From contig JBCFYV010011164.1 of the NCBI GenBank assembly GCA_039000515.1, positions 41,523,352 to 41,587,351 on the forward strand: 64,000 bases of DNA, read 5' to 3'. The position numbers and the translations under genes are program-made. Position 1 is the stretch's first letter. Every line of letters starts with the position of its first letter. A model generated the notes under the pieces. The model had not been told where the DNA came from and searched no databases. It worked only from the letters and a program-made list of their open reading frames with translations. Shown piece after piece: positions 35,441 through 45,874 of the stretch. The stretch comes from Timema cristinae (lineage: Eukaryota; Arthropoda; Insecta; Phasmatodea; Timematidae).

Positions 35441-35657
35441 ATGCACAGCGCCTTACTACCAATCTGAGTTATCTGTATATTTACACTGATGGGAAATTTA
35501 GGTATAATTGTATGAAATACACCCTCATTTACATGGAGGAAGGATAAAGAGTAAATTATTACAAACCACCTTACTAACTGACAATGTTTTGGCCTCCACA
35601 TCACTAATCAATCAGACCAGATGAGATTGAAGTATTTGTCCGCGTGCCCATAGATGC
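35441..35657 (-). mobile_element. SINE class F, minus strand, beside a LINE remnant
   Basis: GCACAGCGCCTTACTACCAA marks the 3' module, and the head end reads (minus strand) GCATCTATGGGCACGCGGAC then AAATACTTCAATC. The region that should hold the B box is mutated (GGAGGCCAAAACATTGTCAG). It adjoins the LINE remnant on the right. Confidence 0.75.
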
Positions 35658-36480
35658 ATGTTTCAACCAATCCCTTGTGGTCAACAGATGCTTTTCCCCC
35701 CATAAAGCTATAAAGGGAGGAGGAATATTTTTGTATACTCTCACAATCAATCACTTATCACACCCATAGAGAACAACCGTTATAATTTTGAATTCTACTT
35801 TCCTTGAAAGCAGGAGAGATGTCAACAACTAATTGACCGAGTAATAACATGCATTTCCCAACTGTTTTCTTTTCCTAATCTCCAATCTAATATCGTCATT
35901 GATAGTTAAAATTGTTCCTAAATATTTGAACTCATTAACCTTGTCAAATGATATATTGTTCGAAGTCATCTCTAAATTATCGTTCCCATTCACTGTTCTC
36001 TGTGTGATAATATACTTAGTTCTTTCAGCGCCCAACTGTTAAACCTATTTCCTTACTAGCCTCTAATAAAATATCTGCATTTATTGCAACAGCGTCCTTA
36101 CCATTCATTGCTCAACAAATATAAATCATCTGCGTGCCCTAATAGCTGTATTGTACCGTTTAGTGTCGACCCTTCCCTACTCTTGTGCATAAGCAAAATA
36201 GCACACTCTCCCTAAGGCTAGATTAAAAAGTATTAGGGAAAGTGTATCTCTTATTTTCAACACATGATACATTTCGAAATAATCTATTAATTTATATCCA
36301 ACCCATATCGTACCACGCGTATCAGTCAAACATACCTCAATTAGATTGACAAGTTATTTGGGTATCCCAAACTTAACTAGAATTTTATATAATTTGTTTC
36401 TTTTAACTGAATCGTAGGTTTTTTTTAAAAATCCTATGTATAAATAACAGTCATGTTGTATTCCAACTTTTTTTTTCTAA
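35658..36480 (-). pseudogene. LINE-type reverse transcriptase fragment, 5' and 3' incomplete
   Basis: Minus-strand translation, in order from high to low coordinates, gives QHDCYLYIGFLKKTYDSV (normally a DFKKAYDS-type box), YDSVKRNKLYKILVKFGIP, PK-stop-LVNLIEVCLTDTRG, LSLILFNLAL, then GHADDLYLLSNE with the catalytic ADD at about 36126-36134, ILLEASKEIGLTVGAERTKY, VNEFKYLGTILTINDDIRLE, LGNACYYSVN and LLSRKVEFKIITVVLYGCDK followed by a stop. This is the palm and thumb part of a non-LTR reverse transcriptase. Stops and frameshifts (at least one stop after PK and one near 36183) disable it. Endonuclease and poly-A end are not seen; an ATA/AAT run lies just upstream at 36489-36528. The clade is not determined. 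Confidence 0.85.
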
Positions 36481-36488
36481 AATTTTCC

Positions 36489-36528
36489 TAATAATAATAA
36501 TAATATATAATAATAATAATATAATATT
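36489..36528. repeat. AAT/ATA microsatellite
   Basis: An AT-only trinucleotide run next to the truncated end of the LINE remnant. Confidence 0.8.
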
Positions 36529-36810
36529 GATCTATTTCGTCGCAATCCACACTGATGATCCCCAAATATTTATTCTGCGCACGGCGTCAATCTCATTAAA
36601 ATGTTATATTTTATAGTGTGTTGGTAGTAGTGCGATACCTATTTAGTTATCACATTCTGACCTGCTTCGGTGGCTGCATGGTCTAATAACGGGATCACAA
36701 TCAACTTAACTTTAACTTAACGTAACGTTCATTTATAGTTCCCTTATCGTAAAGAAACCAGTGGGATATCAAAATTCACGTAACTTAACTTAACAGCTTG
36801 AGCCAAATAT

Positions 36811-37236
36811 TAGCATTCGAGAGCATAGATGTTGATCTGTACTATTTGTTAAAAGGGCTATATGTGACTTTATGTACTGTTTAGCATTCGAGAGCATAGA
36901 TGTTGATCTGTACTATTTGTTAACAGTGTTATCTGTGACTTTATGTATTGTTTAGCATTCGAGAGCATAGATGTTGATCTGTCTATTTGTTAACAGTGTT
37001 ATCTGTGACTTTATGTATTGCTTAGCATTCGAGAGCATAGATGTTGATCTGTACTATTTGTTAACAGTGTTATCTTTGACTTTATGTATTGCTTAGCATT
37101 TGAGAGCATAGATGTTGATCTGTACTATTTGTTAACAGTGTTATCTGTGACTTTATGTATTGTTTAGCATTCGAGAGCATAGATGTTGATCTGTACTGTT
37201 TGTTAACAGTGTTATCCGTGACTTTATATATTGTTT
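36811..37236 (+). repeat. Six-copy 71-bp tandem array inside the transposon
   Basis: TAGCATTCGAGAGCATAGAT starts units at 36811, 36882, 36953, 37023, 37094 and 37165, with spacing 71, 71, 70, 71, 71. Each continues GTTGATCTGTACTATTTG, TTAACAGTGTTATCTGTGAC, TTTATGTATTG. The first unit is the most diverged (AAAAGGGCTATATG). Confidence 0.97.
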
Positions 37237-37552
37237 ACTTTTGATATATTTAATTACATTGCAATAAAATATTTATCATTCAAACTAAATGTATCGAAGA
37301 TAAGTTTTTTTTGCACTCTCTTTACTTTTTTATTAGTGTTGTTAGTTATACTCGTCGTCAATCATGATTTAAAAGTAAAATCTAGCTTGCATACACTATA
37401 AACAAATGAAGTAACGATACTTGTGAAACAGATGACGTTATAAATAGCAATGTTAACGTGATTGGCTGGCTAGATCACGTGATACCCTTCCCTTATAGTT
37501 CACGTAACGTGAAAGATCTCCCAAGACAACTCTTACTATAAGTGAACCTTAA

Positions 37553-37919
37553 GGTGCGGCAGAATGGAGCTTGAGTAAGTAATTTTACAGGTTTTATAAC
37601 ATTAATTTTTTTTTGTCAAAATATATAAAATATTTATCCAGTAGCAACATAGAGTTTAGTTTTATGCACATGCTAATATCAACAATACTTGAATATCTGT
37701 CAGGAATGTCCTGGAATGTTGGCAAAACTTTTTCTCTTTGTTTAAGAAGTTTTGACAAAATTCTAGGACACACTTGAAAGATATTCACGATCTGTTGTTA
37801 TTAGCATGTGCAGAGAACTAAACTATGTTGCTACTGGAGAAATATTCAATTTATTTTCGCCAAAAAAATGTATATTCTATAAAAACTGTAAATATACTTA
37901 CGCTCCCTTCTGCCGCATC
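37553..37919. mobile_element. 367-bp TTAA-flanked MITE nested in the transposon
   Basis: TTAA lies at 37549-37552 and 37920-37923. Arms: left GGTGCGGCAGAATGGAGC, right (reverse complement) GATGCGGCAGAAGGGAGC. Deeper arm segments TTTACAGGTTTTATAAC and TTTACAGTTTTTATAG, and AGTAGCAACATAGAGTTTAG and its inverted partner, continue the pairing. The centre contains TTGAATATCTGTC. Length and interior match the element at 46483-46848. TTAA duplication is the piggyBac hallmark, but no transposase ties it to that family. Confidence 0.83.
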
Positions 37920-38430
37920 TTAAGTTAACCACATCGTGATGGCTTCCATTTAAAAACACGAGGATAGCCGTTAAGTTAAGTTAAGTTAACGTTAAGTTGA
38001 TCGTGATCCCGGCATTAGGCTATACTCTCGCAATGGACTAGACTTCCGATGACGGGGAGATCGAGGTCCGAATCTCTGTCAGCTGTACTGAGGGTGTTTA
38101 TTACAAAAAAAAATCCACTTTTCCTCTACTCAAATGTGGATATACTTCCTCTAAATTCAACCTTACTAATCCCTAATTCATTGGTGTAATTAGTACACAT
38201 GCGTATAACTGAACAGGTAGTAAAATGTGGTGTTTAAAAAAAATATATATTACTCTCTGTTTTCTCCTTTTTTGAAAATGGGTATTATATTATGCATTTC
38301 TTCTACTAAGATTTCACCACCCTCCTTTAATAACTCTGCTGGAATTTAATCTATGCCTGGAGATTTATGGTTCCACCTAATCTTTGCAAACTACACCCCC
38401 GACCAAGGAATCGAGTTAAATAGTGAAGTA

Positions 38431-38703
38431 TATCCTTCAACCTCATCCTACACCTTATCTCAGTCGGTAGCGTGTCTGTCTATTGAGTTAACGGTCCCGG
38501 GTTTGATTCTTGTGATGGTCGAAAATGTTAACATTGGTCAAATGGGGGTCTCTGCCTTTCACTATGATAAATTAACAGCCGGGGGCTGGGTGTTTTGTTT
38601 GTTCTGGTATTAGGTTAGTTTATAAGTCGTGTGCTGATATAATCAGTCGGTTCATAAATTCCACGTTAAAGATCTCAAATAAATGAAAAAAATTAAAACT
38701 AAC
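38431..38703 (+). mobile_element. SINE class E with A-rich tail
   Basis: The head has TATCTCAGTCGGTAGCGTG (A box) and GGTCCCGGGTTTGATTC (B box). The 3' end has TCGTGTGCTGATATAATCAG, TCGGTTCATAAATTCCACGT, TAAAGATCTCAAATAAATG and an A-rich run. The last parts are shared with the copy at 52912-53215, but the ACCCGAACGGGT module is absent. Confidence 0.8.
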
Positions 38704-38715
38704 AACTTCACCCTT

Positions 38716-38977
38716 ACCCGCCTCGGTCGCGTAGTTGGCTAACGCGCTAGTCGTGTTGAGCTTTACTGCTGAGGACGGGGAGATCGAGGTTCGAATCTCG
38801 GTCGGGTGAACTGGGGTGGTTTTTCAAAATGGTTTTCCACTCTCCCTCCACGCAAATGCGGGTTCACTTCCTCTAATTCAACCTTCCCAATTCCTAAATC
38901 CATTAACGTAATTAGTAATTAAAGCGTATAACCCGAACGGGTAGTAAGACGCGGTGCTAAATATTATTATTATTATT
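38716..38977 (+). mobile_element. SINE class B, best-preserved, with 12-bp TSD
   Basis: ACCCGCCTCGGTCGCGTAGT opens the head. GAGGTTCGAATCTCGGTCGG is the B box, CCACTCTCCCTCCACGCAAA the body block, and AACCCGAACGGGTAGTAAGA plus CGCGGTGCTAA the tail, ending in ATT repeats. AACTTCACCCTT is perfectly repeated at 38704-38715 and 38978-38989. It was inserted just after the A tail of the class E SINE. Confidence 0.97.
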
Positions 38978-38989
38978 AACTTCACCCTT

Positions 38990-39708
38990 CTCGCTGGACA
39001 GACTGAAAGGTTTCTGGTGTGAGTGGGGTAGGGGAGGGCCTGTCAAAAGGGCCACAGTCTCGTGAACACAAGTCTGATGAAAAAACCGGCTGAATGAGGT
39101 CGTTGCTTCTTTATGAGTCATATCAAATAATTTTAAATAAAATTGTATCTCGGTGCGTGATATTTTAACTGACATGTTTATTGTATCATTCTCTCGTCCC
39201 ATGAAACGACGTCCCATTTATCAAATGATCTCTGACGTTGACAGTTGAATACTATGTCGCGAAGTGTGTGGTGATCTCGCGAACTGAAGCCAAATACAAA
39301 TTGTAGCTGTCTTCTAGAGAATTAGGATTTATACACTCTATAAATTATACTTTTATTGTCTCGGGGAACGTAATGAAGGGTGCTTCTGTAAAGTCCTCTT
39401 CAAAATAAATGGCGTGACACATCGTACTTTCTTTCTCATGTAGTTTATTATAGTTGGAACAAAAACAAAAAAAAAATTGTTATCAATAAAATGCCCTTAA
39501 ACCATGTTTTAGAAAAATAATTTTAAGTTTTAATAGACTAAATGAGAAAGTTTCCCCGATTGTATCGTACGTACTATTTACCTATACCAAGTGTTGGCTT
39601 ATTTACTTTTAATAAACTATTTTTTTACTAAAGACGCTAATATTATTAGTTTCTTAATCAAAGAGGTGTCTGTAAATTATAAAAATTCCCACAACTTCTT
39701 AATTTTAT
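38990..39708. other. Unassigned sequence
   Basis: 38990-39310 is less AT-rich, with an 86-codon open frame on the minus strand (38957-39217) that begins within it and ends in the SINE tail. No domain is recognisable. Confidence 0.45.
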
Positions 39709-39785
39709 TCATACGTCAAGTCATATGTGCTACAGCGGTCTGTTTTGATAAATAACACTAATAATGAAATAATCTTGAAATACTG
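39709..39785 (+). repeat. Possible fragment of repeat W
   Basis: TTCATACGTCAAGTCATATG, then GTCTGTTTTGATAAATAACA, resembles the start of repeat W. It is cut by the SINE at 39799. Confidence 0.45.
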
Positions 39786-39798
39786 AACAGTTTTATCC

Positions 39799-40030
39799 CC
39801 CACTGCGTCTTACAATCCTTGCGACCTATACACATTTTAATTATACTAGTGGGTAAGAGATGGGGAGGACATAATTCAAAGGAAATGTATCTGCATTTAC
39901 GTGAATGGAGATTGGGTAACCATTTAGGATAAAACACCGACAGTACACCCAGCTCAGACTCGAACCTCGACCTCCCCGTCACGGGCAAGCCATACTAAAA
40001 GAGCCTGACATTCAGTCCGCGTATCCATTG
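39799..40030 (-). mobile_element. SINE class F, minus strand
   Basis: Minus strand: head with GCGGACTGAATGTCAGGCTC, TTTTAGTATGGC, CCGTGACGGGGAGGTCGAGG, TTCGAGTCTGAGCTGGGTGT, ACTGTCGGTG; body CCAATCTCCATTCACGTAAA; tail GTCGCAAGGATTGTAAGACG. It is the clearest class F copy and defines that head. The 76-codon open frame at 39758-39988 is inside it and is not a gene. Confidence 0.87.
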
Positions 40031-40364
40031 TTTGGGTTGCTCAGAGTTTAAAGAATATAACTATTTTCTTTCAATCAATAGAAGAATCAAAACAATCTAT
40101 CAGGGAACCATACATGTTTTATCACATAATATATTATATATTTCTAGCAACGGATTGAGGTTATTACATCTTAAGTGTCGTGAGAATTTCTGGCATGCTA
40201 CAAATATAATATTAGCAAGGTTGAGGAAAGTCACTTCTCTTCTCTTGTGGAAAACAATCCCCAATTTGTACGTATTGGTATTATTAGCACATGAAATTTG
40301 GTGCGTACCGAACTAAGTTATTTTAATGAATATCAACACACAGGTTTAAAATCATTGTAATTTC
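40031..40364. other. AT-rich sequence, nothing assigned
   Basis: A 94-codon open frame at 40032-40316 starts at the SINE edge and resembles no protein I know. Confidence 0.4.
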
Positions 40365-40815
40365 AGCACTGTCTGTATGTAAGGGACCACAATTCAATTG
40401 ATTTAAATTGGTTGAAAAACGTCACCTGGACACGGGAATCAAACACGGAACCTTTGAATTAGCCCGTCATTGCTCTTCCACTGAGCTATCTTGTGTGTTC
40501 ATATTAATTTAAATTTCACTTTAATCACAATCTTGTATTGTATACTTGGCAACATAACAGCTCTCTCGAGTCTCATATGGCTGTGGTATCTGATACATAT
40601 CGATACTATTGGTCGCTCATATATAGCTGAGGACTCCACACGTCCATTACAGACTCAACCTTAAGCTATGAGTGAAGAATGACCTTAAGCATGGGACACA
40701 TTCTACATAGCTCAGTGGTAGAGTATTGGTGCGCTAAGTTGAAAGGTCCCGGGTTTGAGTCTCGTGTCCAAGTGTCATTTTTCATCTAATTTGAATTAAG
40801 ATTAATAAATAAAGA
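40365..40815. mobile_element. P-type foldback element with tRNA-like sequences at both ends
   Basis: The right end reads CATAGCTCAGTGGTAGAGTA (A box) and GGTCCCGGGTTTGAGTCTCG (B box), then TGTCCAAGTGTC. The left end carries the inverted counterpart (minus strand AGATAGCTCAGTGGAAGAGC and GTTTGATTCCCGTGTCC). Outside both, an AT-rich stretch with AATTTAAAT / ATTTGAATT is mirrored as well. Inside the right half GTCCATTACAGACTC and TATGAGTGAAGAATGACC are shared with the P copies at 45155 and 54230. Non-coding. Confidence 0.78.
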
Positions 40816-41070
40816 AAGACAATTTGAATATTACATTCTTTACTTATTTGTTAATATTAAATTTCTCCTTACCAACAAATAACGGTGAATATTATTAAAA
40901 CTAATTTAGATTAAGCTTTTGTAGCCACGTAACTTGTGCAATAAGAGCATAGTACTGTATCCCAGTGCTATACGCGTACAAGTTCATATTAAGAACATAT
41001 TATGTGGTACAACAAATGCGCGTAAACCCTTATCATAACCATAAGAGGTTTTCTTTCTCTTTTCATTTCT
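40816..41070. other. AT-rich sequence, nothing assigned
   Basis: No recognised content. Confidence 0.4.
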
Positions 41071-41284
41071 CCGTCCTAGCATAAATTCAAACTATCCGTA
41101 TACTATTAGGATAGGAATGAGGAAGGTACCATTTAGTGTAAATGCACCTGAAATTGCGTGGAAGGAGGTTGAAAACCTAGTTTGAAAAAGCCACCTTCAG
41201 TGCACTTAGGCAAGATTCGAACTCCAACCTTTAAAAAGGGGGAAAATCAGAACGAACTTAATGTTTGGTCCGTTTGCCACCGTT
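41071..41284 (-). mobile_element. Degraded SINE class F, minus strand
   Basis: Plus-strand landmarks TAGGATAGGAATGAGGAAGG, TTGCGTGGAAGGAGGTTGAA, GCAAGATTCGAACTCCAACC and TTTGGTCCGTTTGCCACCG are in reverse class F order. The 3' module is nearly unrecognisable. Confidence 0.7.
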
Positions 41285-41497
41285 TTGAGTTTTCTATATT
41301 TAACTGGCTTTTAAAATGTTTCTATTAAGAATAAGTGAGTCTTAGAAATATATAATTTGCTACAAATCGATTTAATTTTACGTATTTAGCGTGTAATTCC
41401 TAAACACATTATAAGAGCATGACTTGCGCACCTATCTACATCGTTGATCACGCAGACAAAGGCGTTAGTTTCATCTTGTCTGTGAGATAGCTCGGAT

Positions 41498-41765
41498 CCC
41501 CGCTTCGGTGGTCACATGGTCTAAAGCGTCTCTCTCGTGCTATACTAGACTGCGGATAACAGGGAGATCGGGGCTCGAATCCCAATCGGGCGTATTGAAG
41601 GTTTTTTACCTCCCAAAAATAGTTTCTTCTCTTCCTCCATACCACACAAATGTGGGTACACTTCCTTTAAATTCCACCTCGCTCATCCATAACTCATTAA
41701 CGTAATTAGTGCATATGCCAGTAACCTGAACAGATAATAAGACGCGGTGCTACAATAAAAAAAAG
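41498..41765 (+). mobile_element. SINE class C with A-rich tail
   Basis: CCGCTTCGGTGGTCACATGG, TCTAAAGCGTCTCTCTCGTG, GGGGCTCGAATCCCAATCGG, and tail AACCTGAACAGATAATAAGA then CGCGGTGCTACAATAAA. Overlapping open frames on both strands (41448-41705) are products of it. Confidence 0.88.
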
Positions 41766-43824
41766 CCCGGAAGTGTAGTGAAAAGCGGCAGCGAAACTAA
41801 ACACCCAAGCCTCAAATTTCTCCCGCCTGGCTCCCCACGGTTATTTTTTAGTCTAGATGAGTTTTGGCGCATGCTGGGAAATTATACCCGTGCAATGGTC
41901 GATCGTGCTGTAATTTACTAATCTTAATAACGCACTCAATGTAAAAGAGTAGTATATAATTCACGTGTTAACAACTAAGCAATGGGGCATGTAGTGATTA
42001 GAAATAGTTGCAGGTTGTCGTAATGATCGAGTGCCTTGGCAAGTATTGGTGTAGTTAGTACACTCCGTAAACTGAGCTTTAATTATATTGTCATGTACTC
42101 GCCCACGTTCATCGATCTTACTCTACGATCGAGCAAAATTATTACCTCTTTACCTAGATACCGTAAGTAAAGTACGTTCACCACTCAAGTTTACTTGGAT
42201 GACAGCTCCAAAAGTTACTAGAAATAGTCCCTAGTGTATCCCTACGCCAACAGCTGACACATGTCACCTTGGATGGCTGTAATAAAAACATATGGTAATG
42301 CATGAATGTAATAGTTAACCACAGTAATTTAGATCAATATTATCTATATATTTACTTGAGGTCGGGCACGAAGCTTATTTATTGTATTATTCCACTAAAA
42401 AAAAAGTATTGACAGTAATTTCTCAAAAGGTCTAACAAATATTGCTTCAAAATGGTGACTGATGAATTTAAACCATGTGCTTGATCATGATGGAAACAAG
42501 TTATTTACAATGGTGCACCCACGCAGTGGATAACTATATTTTATTTAGTACAAGTATTTTCTCTTTTCTAACTTGTCTAAGTAAATACAATACATGAATC
42601 AAAAAATACTAATGTATGGACTATGTTACACATTATCGATAACATTCCAAAACGAAGACTAAATACTTTTAATTATGTTTAAAATATTATTTCGGATTGG
42701 ATACAGAATAAAATTAAAAAATAATGAAATAGTATGAGAAAACTTAAGTTTAAGCTATTTTAGATGTAAAATGTGAGATGTAATTTAAAAACCTATCATT
42801 TATAACAAAAAGTGATCTTGTACAAGTGTTGGCAGCCCAAAACCTAAACTTATGATTTTTCAACTGTCATTAAGATAAAAAGCTATGGTGAACCTACTGT
42901 ATGTATATTCTAGGCAGGCGCTTTGAGTATAAACTTGAAAAGAATAATGACGTGTTAGTCTCGATAAATATGAACGTACTCGTATTATAATAGACGTACG
43001 TAGGCCTATGCGTGAACTACGGAGGCACTTTGAACCAACAGTCGAGAAAAATAGTTACTTTAATTCCTAGATAAGTATGTTAATGTTAATCAACTAATTT
43101 GCGCATTCAGCCGATAAAATAAACCAAATTAATTTGCCTCAATAAGTATATAAATACTATTCAGGTGATTTGCTAAAACTGAATAGTGAAACTTTAGGTA
43201 TAATTTAAATTAGAACCTTAAAAATTGAGGATAAAACTATTTACTATATTTTTGTACATATTTTAGTTACAAAACTTTGAACAAAATTTTTCTTTTTCTA
43301 TTTTAAAATACACTTCTAAAGTCCGTTTAATATCATCATATTGGAGCGTTGGAGTCAAAAATATCTTGCAACACTTGAAATTCAAGTTCTCTTTAAATTA
43401 AGGTACCCAAGAATCAACGGAAAAGAATGGTTTTATCACATGTTCCATATAAGATTCTTTTTTACTTTCTTTAGACCCATAGACGAGAGAAGTATTATGA
43501 CAGTAAAAAAAAAAATCATAGCTCGAGATGTTGATGTATGTTGACATTTCATGACCCTGTGAAACTGAAAAAGTGGTTTTCGCGATGCAGTCTGTCTGTC
43601 TGTCTGTCGTATCTCGGCCTAGAACCGAAACCGTTTTACTGATCGGGCTAAAACTTGGTATCTGGGGTTTTCATAAGGTCCCCCCCTAGGTTTTTCTAGA
43701 ATTAGTTATCCAACCCTAAAATTAAGAGTAATTTACTGAAGGGCAAGAAGAGAAAGAATATATTTTCTCAAAATCCGCTCTAACGATTTTTATTAAATTT
43801 ATTATCATTACAAAAAAATTGCAA
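41766..43824. other. Unassigned AT-rich sequence
   Basis: A less AT-rich patch lies at 41770-41910. A CTGT run is at about 43590-43608, followed by a GGCCTAGAACCGAAACCGTT block of a kind common in invertebrate repeats. The open frame at 43341-43544 has no domain. No gene is supported. Confidence 0.45.
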
Positions 43825-44085
43825 GGTGACCTGGTGGTCTGTAAGGTGTCAGACTTCTATGCTGGCGGCCGGGGTTCAATCCTCGGTCCCGGCACAGATT
43901 TATCTGATTACCAAACCCTTCCTTCACCTCTGACAAGACATTTTGTTAATGTGGGGAATGCCAGCCCTCCACCGTGGTTCGGATTCCACGTTAAACTGTA
44001 GGTCCTTCATTTCATCTCATAATCACCCCACCATTACACATTAGCGTAAGAGCGTATAACCCGAACGGGTAGTAAGATGCGGTGC

Positions 44086-44117
<32 letters not shown>

Positions 44118-44118
44118 G
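43825..44118 (+). mobile_element. SINE class A with long AAT tail
   Basis: GGTGACCTGGTGGTCTGTAA, GGGGTTCAATCCTCGGTCCC, a full body, AACCCGAACGGGTAGTAAGA and an AAT tail of about nine units (44089-44115). The A-box AGGGG segment is missing here. The open frame at 43819-44001 reads the head and resembles that in the copy at 44521. Confidence 0.93.
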
Positions 44119-44508
44119 CAATATTCATTTCCCCATGAAAATTATTTTTAAAGTACTTTATGGAAGCGAAATTTTCCAATTTTGGTTATATCTCAGCAAC
44201 TATTTAAGAACCGAAATAACTTATCGCTGTACAGATGAAGTTCTTGTAGACCTAACGGATCTGGAACACAGTTTCGATCTCAGCCAGGCTGCAGTAAGGT
44301 TTTTTGCTGTAATATTTTATTGATATCCAATCTTATTTTTATTCTGTATCATTCCTTAGGCTAGAGCTGTAATATCCGGCCTTGTGGTCGTGACGTGTTT
44401 CGGATGGAGTCTCCTTCAAGTTATTAATTGAAATTATAATATAAAAGTGCAACATTCTTGCTTGTACGGTTAACTGTTCTGTACGTGAATAGCAAAGATT
44501 AGAAGATA
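44119..44508. other. Nothing recognised
   Basis: A 62-codon open frame at 44135-44323 has no recognisable domain. Confidence 0.4.
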
Positions 44509-44520
44509 AAAAAGATATTT

Positions 44521-44801
44521 GGTGACCTGGCGGTCTAGGGGTAAGGTGTCAGACTTCTGTGCTGGCGGCCGGGGTTCAATCCTCGGTCCCGGCACAGATT
44601 TATCTGATTACCAAACCCTTCCTTCACCTCTGACAAGACATCTTGTGAATGTGGGGAATGCCAGGCCTCCACCGTGGTTCGGATTCCACGTTAAACTGTA
44701 GGTCCTTCATTTCATCTCACAATCACCCTACCATTACACATTAGCGTAAGTGCGTATAACCCGAACGGGTAGTAAGACGCGGTGCTAATAATAATAATAA
44801 T
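44521..44801 (+). mobile_element. SINE class A, best-preserved, with TSD
   Basis: Intact head (GGTGACCTGGCGGTCTAGGG, GTAAGGTGTCAGACTTCTGT), B box GGGGTTCAATCCTCGGTCCC and complete body and tail. AAAAAGATATTT (44509-44520) and AAAAAGATCTTT (44802-44813) flank it with one difference. This copy is the closest to a class A consensus and is very similar to the one 0.7 kb upstream. Confidence 0.95.
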
Positions 44802-44900
44802 AAAAAGATCTTTAGTTATGGCTGTAGCTGCAGCAAACATCTTATTCGTAAATGTGAAAAATGACACCTGGAGAAAGTAATTCTTCTTCTTCTTTTTTTG

Positions 44901-45152
44901 TTAGCACTGCGTCTTACTTCTCGTTTGGGCTATATGCCTGTATACTAGTAACGCTAGTGGTTTTAGGGATTATGAATGCTATATTTTTAGGAAGTGTACC
45001 CGCATTTTCATGAAGGGAGAGTGGAAAACCATTTTTGAAAAACCATACTCGGTACACCCGGCTGAGATTCTAACCTTGATCTCCCCGTGATCAACAGTCT
45101 AGTCTACTGCGAGAGTAGCACGTTAGACCACGTGGCCACCGAAATGGGTGCA
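44901..45152 (-). mobile_element. SINE class C, minus strand
   Basis: TTAGCACTGCGTCTTACTTC opens the 3' end. The head (minus strand) ends CATTTCGGTGGCCACGTGGT with CTAACGTGCTACTCTCGCAG. It abuts the P-type element that follows. Confidence 0.88.
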
Positions 45153-45350
45153 CGGGAATCAAACCTGAGATTTTTTTACTTACCTTTCCAATTTTCTATC
45201 ATTAAGAGTCAGTCCATCACACACTCTGTCTTAAACTCTGAGTGAAGAATAATCCTGAGCACGGGATTATTCCTAAATAGCTCAGTGGTAAATCATTGCC
45301 GCGCTAAGTCACGGTTTCCAGGTTAGATTCCCGTGTCCTGGTGTATTTTT
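45153..45350. mobile_element. P-type foldback element, collapsed copy
   Basis: The left end GCACGGGAATCAAACCTGAG is short. The right half has CAGTCCATCACACACTCTGT, CTGAGTGAAGAATAATCCTG, AGCACGGG, AATAGCTCAGTGGTAAATCA and TTAGATTCCCGTGTCCTGGT, followed by poly-T. It lacks most of the left arm and the loop present in other copies. Confidence 0.7.
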
Positions 45351-45469
45351 TTTTTTTTTTCAAATTCACGAATAAAAAGAAATTAAAAGAGGTCAGGATG
45401 GTTGGAACTGCTAAGTTCCTTTTGGTTAACCAACTCGGACGAAATGCACGAACCCGCAATGAGATGACG

Positions 45470-45660
45470 CGATGGTAGTTATTATAATGGTGTAGAGCCG
45501 GGGTGAATCTAAACCTAACTTAAGCCTAATTAACCAAACTCATTGGTGACTATTAGGATTATTCTCTTGATGGGAAATATACAAAGGTACCAGCTGGGAA
45601 TCGCGATGGTCATGGAGACAAAACTTGGGTCAAAACCTCCATAGTGCCGGAAACAGCTGG
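45470..45660 (-). mobile_element. Degraded SINE class D, minus strand
   Basis: AAACCTAACTTAAGCCTAAT, CTCATTGGTGACTATTAGG, TTGATGGGAAATA and AGGTACCAGCTGGGAATCGC correspond to the inverted class D body and B-box region. The head beyond is not recognisable. Confidence 0.7.
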
Positions 45661-45699
45661 CAAAGAGAGATGTATTGTCGCCAACCAATTATGCCATTG

Positions 45700-45723
45700 A
45701 AAAACACACACACACACACACAA
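45700..45723. repeat. CA microsatellite
   Basis: About ten CA units. Confidence 0.9.
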
Positions 45724-45874
45724 AGGTTTCAATTTTATTTTCACTTTTTATTATGTATATGCTAACTTGTTAAATTGGGAGAATTTATTGTACACACAGG
45801 TCGTGAGCTATAGTAAGAACGTGGTAGAAAGAAAAGTGTCTTACAGTTATAAATATTACTAGAACTACATTAAT

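Larger units (their letters stand above)
36690..38011. mobile_element. 1.3-kb non-autonomous DNA transposon
   Basis: The left end CGGGATCACAATCAACTTAA and the reverse complement of the right end CGGGATCACGATCAACTTAA continue to match for about 33 bp with two or three differences; both go on into repeated TTAAC subterminal motifs. The ends may extend a few bases (CTAAT/ATTAG outside). It carries no transposase. Its interior holds the 71-bp array and a TTAA-flanked MITE. Superfamily unknown: the duplication is not clear (left TAA, right GCATTA). Confidence 0.82.
36659..38246 (+). mobile_element. SINE class C host split by a 1.3-kb DNA transposon
   Basis: The head start CCTGCTTCGGTGGCTGCATG and GTCTAA (36661-36686) is separated from CTCTCGCAATGGACTAGACT, GAGGTCCGAATCTCTGTCAG and the rest of the SINE (about 38017-38246, tail ACTGAACAGGTAGTAAAATG then A-rich). 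Joined, the parts form one class C copy. Confidence 0.85.

Noticed and set aside
40711..40780. Functional tRNA gene
   Set aside because: The A and B boxes are good, but the acceptor stem does not close and the sequence is one arm of a repeated foldback element.
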